From Gammaproteobacteria bacterium (GTDB lineage: Bacteria > Pseudomonadota > Gammaproteobacteria > JAURND01): a stretch of 7,171 bases of DNA. Shown piece by piece: positions 5,895-7,171 of the stretch. Positions within the stretch are counted from its first letter, which is position 1. Every line of letters begins with the position of its first letter. The DNA lies in NCBI GenBank assembly GCA_030830425.1, contig JAURND010000036.1, positions 1 through 7,171 on the forward strand, in the 5' to 3' direction. Under the pieces are notes generated by a model, which saw only the letters and a program-made list of their open reading frames with translations, made no database searches and had not been told where the DNA came from. A program made the translations under genes and the position numbers.

Positions 5895-5928
5895 TCATCC
5901 ACCTTGCGGGTATCTTATCCCACGGCGG
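5895..5928 (+). repeat. GC-rich direct repeat, unit B (plsX-fabH gap)
   Basis: Second unit, beginning TCATCCACCTTGCGGG. It ends just before the plsX stop, so it lies in the 3' untranslated part of the plsX message. Four substitutions separate it from unit A. The origin is unknown; the pair may be the ends of a decayed small element or a scattered intergenic repeat. Confidence 0.7.
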
Positions 5929-5939
5929 AGAGAAAAGGG

Positions 5940-6977
5940 TTAGTTTTCTTTTTGATCTTCTAACAACAAACCCACTTGCTCTCTGATGCGTTGCGGAATA
6001 TCGTGTTCTACTTCCACTAATGCCTGGTGAATAGCATGCGTGAAGGCCAACACATTGGCGCCCCCATGACTTTTCACCACAATGCCATTTAAGCCCAATA
6101 AACTAGCGCCATTATAGCGAGATGGATCAATTCGTTTTTTGAGATTACGGATCACAGGATAAGCCATTAATCCCATACACTTAGAAAGCCAGTTTTTCGC
6201 AAATGCTTCTTTTGTGAATTTGACAATCAGTTTTGCTGCACCTTCCATGGATTTTAATGCCACATTCCCAACAAATCCGTCACAGACAATGAGATCTACA
6301 GATCCCAAAAAAATAGCGTCAGCTTCAATATAGCCCACATATTGCACGACTTTACTGTTAGTGAGCAATACGGCTGTTTGTTTGACTTGTTCATTTCCTT
6401 TGATTTCTTCTTGACCAATATTGAGCAAGGCGACTTTAGGATGCGTTACACCATTTAAACTTGAGACCAGCAGTGATCCCATAATCGCAAATTGGTATAG
6501 GTGATGCGCGGCTGAATCGACATTGGCGCCTAAATCTAGCATATAGACGACTTTATCGGGGATTGCTGTCGGAAACATGGTAATGATCGCTGGGCGATCT
6601 ATGCCTGGCAATGTTTTCAAAACAAAACGAGCGGTTGCCATGAGAGCACCTGTATTCCCTGCGCTGACACAGGCCTGCGCAATCCCTTCTTTGATGAGGT
6701 TAATACTCACGCGCATGGAGGAGTCTTTTTTATTGCGCAAAGCAGAAGAAGGCAGCTCATCCATCGAGACTTGCTGAGAGGCGTGTCGAATAATAAGCCT
6801 TTCTTTCAAGGAGGGAGATAAATTCGCAGGTAAAACGCGTTCAATGGACGTAGCATCACCAACCACAATTAGGGTTAATTGCGGATGAGCGGATAGCGCG
6901 CTGAGTGCTGCGGGTACAGTCACCTGTGGGCCAATATCTCCGCCCATGGCATCAATGGCAATTGTATAAGGTTTCAA
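5940..6977 (-). CDS. plsX: Phosphate acyltransferase (acyl-ACP:phosphate transacylase)
   Basis: PlsX converts acyl-ACP to acyl-phosphate, the acyl donor for PlsY in phospholipid synthesis; it is a peripheral protein at the inner face of the membrane. The 345 residues carry the family landmarks [12 protein letters not shown] (6-17), [12 protein letters not shown] (102-113), LDLGANVD (147-154), [12 protein letters not shown] (184-195), [12 protein letters not shown] (231-242), YNGASLLGL (288-296) and KSHGGAN (302-308). The start appears to be TTG 6977: it gives the normal N-terminus, an in-frame TAA lies just upstream, and the next ATG (M11) would cut the conserved first strand. No Shine-Dalgarno is visible before it. 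Repeat copy 4 begins 36 bp upstream. rpmF, the common upstream partner, is not seen in the remaining bases. Identification is secure; the start is less so. Confidence 0.96.
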   Translation of the reverse strand: MKPYTIAIDAMGGDIGPQVTVPAALSALSAHPQLTLIVVGDATSIERVLPANLSPSLKERLIIRHASQQVSMDELPSSALRNKKDSSMRVSINLIKEGIAQACVSAGNTGALMATARFVLKTLPGIDRPAIITMFPTAIPDKVVYMLDLGANVDSAAHHLYQFAIMGSLLVSSLNGVTHPKVALLNIGQEEIKGNEQVKQTAVLLTNSKVVQYVGYIEADAIFLGSVDLIVCDGFVGNVALKSMEGAAKLIVKFTKEAFAKNWLSKCMGLMAYPVIRNLKKRIDPSRYNGASLLGLNGIVVKSHGGANVLAFTHAIHQALVEVEHDIPQRIREQVGLLLEDQKEN

Positions 6978-7013
6978 TGGGGATTATGTGCGAATTCAAA
7001 AAATGCGGGCAAC

Positions 7014-7171
7014 TATACTTATTCCACTTCAAGATGCTGGTTTTTGCATCTCTGAAGTGAGACAAAACCAGGGGTTTTTTTAAGGGGGAAGTATGCTTCT
7101 GACCCCTTAAATTCAACAGGTTATACCGCCCTTACCCCAATAGCATTTTTTTCAGCATATTGTTTTAAAAA
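7014..7171 (+). repeat. Hairpin repeat family, copy 4 (right end cut off by window end)
   Basis: Starts TATAC at 7014. P1 is longer than in other copies: CACTTCAAGATGC (7025-7037) pairs with GCATCT, a bulged C, then TGAAGTG (7046-7059). The core GAGACAAAACCAGGGG follows, then P2 (TAAGGGG 7081-7087 with CCCCTTA 7103-7109). The left P3 arm TATACCGCCCTTAC is at 7122-7135. The window ends in the P3 loop. If the 77-bp P3 of copies 1 and 2 holds, the element should end near position 7198. It stands just upstream of plsX, on the opposite strand. Confidence 0.85.

Noticed and set aside
5753..5986. Plus-strand open frame of 77 codons with a repeated LAGILSHGGEK motif
   Set aside because: The repeated peptide is just the translation of the two GC-rich direct repeat units; it runs antisense into plsX and has no supporting start signal.

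Overview
The window looks like a chromosomal segment of a gammaproteobacterium. SdhB, LipB, PlsX, FabH, TsaC and the DUF2797 protein all read like gammaproteobacterial versions. The moderately AT-rich sequence, the Rpn-type nuclease gene and the many short intergenic repeats would suit a host-associated Legionellales-like lineage (Coxiella/Rickettsiella/Berkiella relatives). That placement is a guess from memory of protein style, not a computed phylogeny.

All seven protein genes lie on the minus strand. In transcription order (right to left) they are plsX and fabH (phospholipid and fatty acid initiation), tsaC (tRNA t6A precursor synthesis), an overlapping trio of a DUF2797 zinc/GIY-YIG-like protein, lipB (lipoate transfer) and sdhB (succinate dehydrogenase iron-sulfur subunit), and finally an Rpn-family PD-(D/E)XK nuclease. 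DUF2797 and lipB share an ATGA overlap and sdhB follows after 38 bp, so these three are probably one transcript. The usual partners are absent: no fabD/fabG/acpP after fabH, and no sdhC/D/A before sdhB.

The most striking content is a small repeat family with four copies: 1-115 (cut by the window start), 1266-1450, 3816-3963 (inverted) and 7014-7171 (cut by the window end). Complete copies start with TATAC and end with GTATA. They have a modular build: a variable hairpin P1, a conserved core with a G5/C5 hairpin P2, and a terminal hairpin P3. Arms change together between copies, so pairing is kept while sequence drifts. The inverted copy ends exactly on the A of the DUF2797 start codon, so it supplies that operon's leader and places the likely ribosome binding site inside the P3 stem.

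The Rpn gene contains a second translation signal: a perfect AGGAGG, 8 nt, then an in-frame GTG. This would produce a 72-residue C-terminal protein, the architecture of the intragenic antitoxin (RpnS) described for E. coli rpn genes. The gene is bracketed by two repeat copies in the same orientation.

Non-coding stretches: 116-277 holds only a purine-rich tract; 1208-1598 holds repeat copy 2 and a palindromic, terminator-like repeat; 3817-3985 is almost entirely repeat copy 3; 4544-4695 shows nothing recognisable apart from the tsaC leader; 5680-5939 holds a GC-rich direct repeat pair and a short box shared with the sdhB downstream region; 6978-7013 is the plsX leader.
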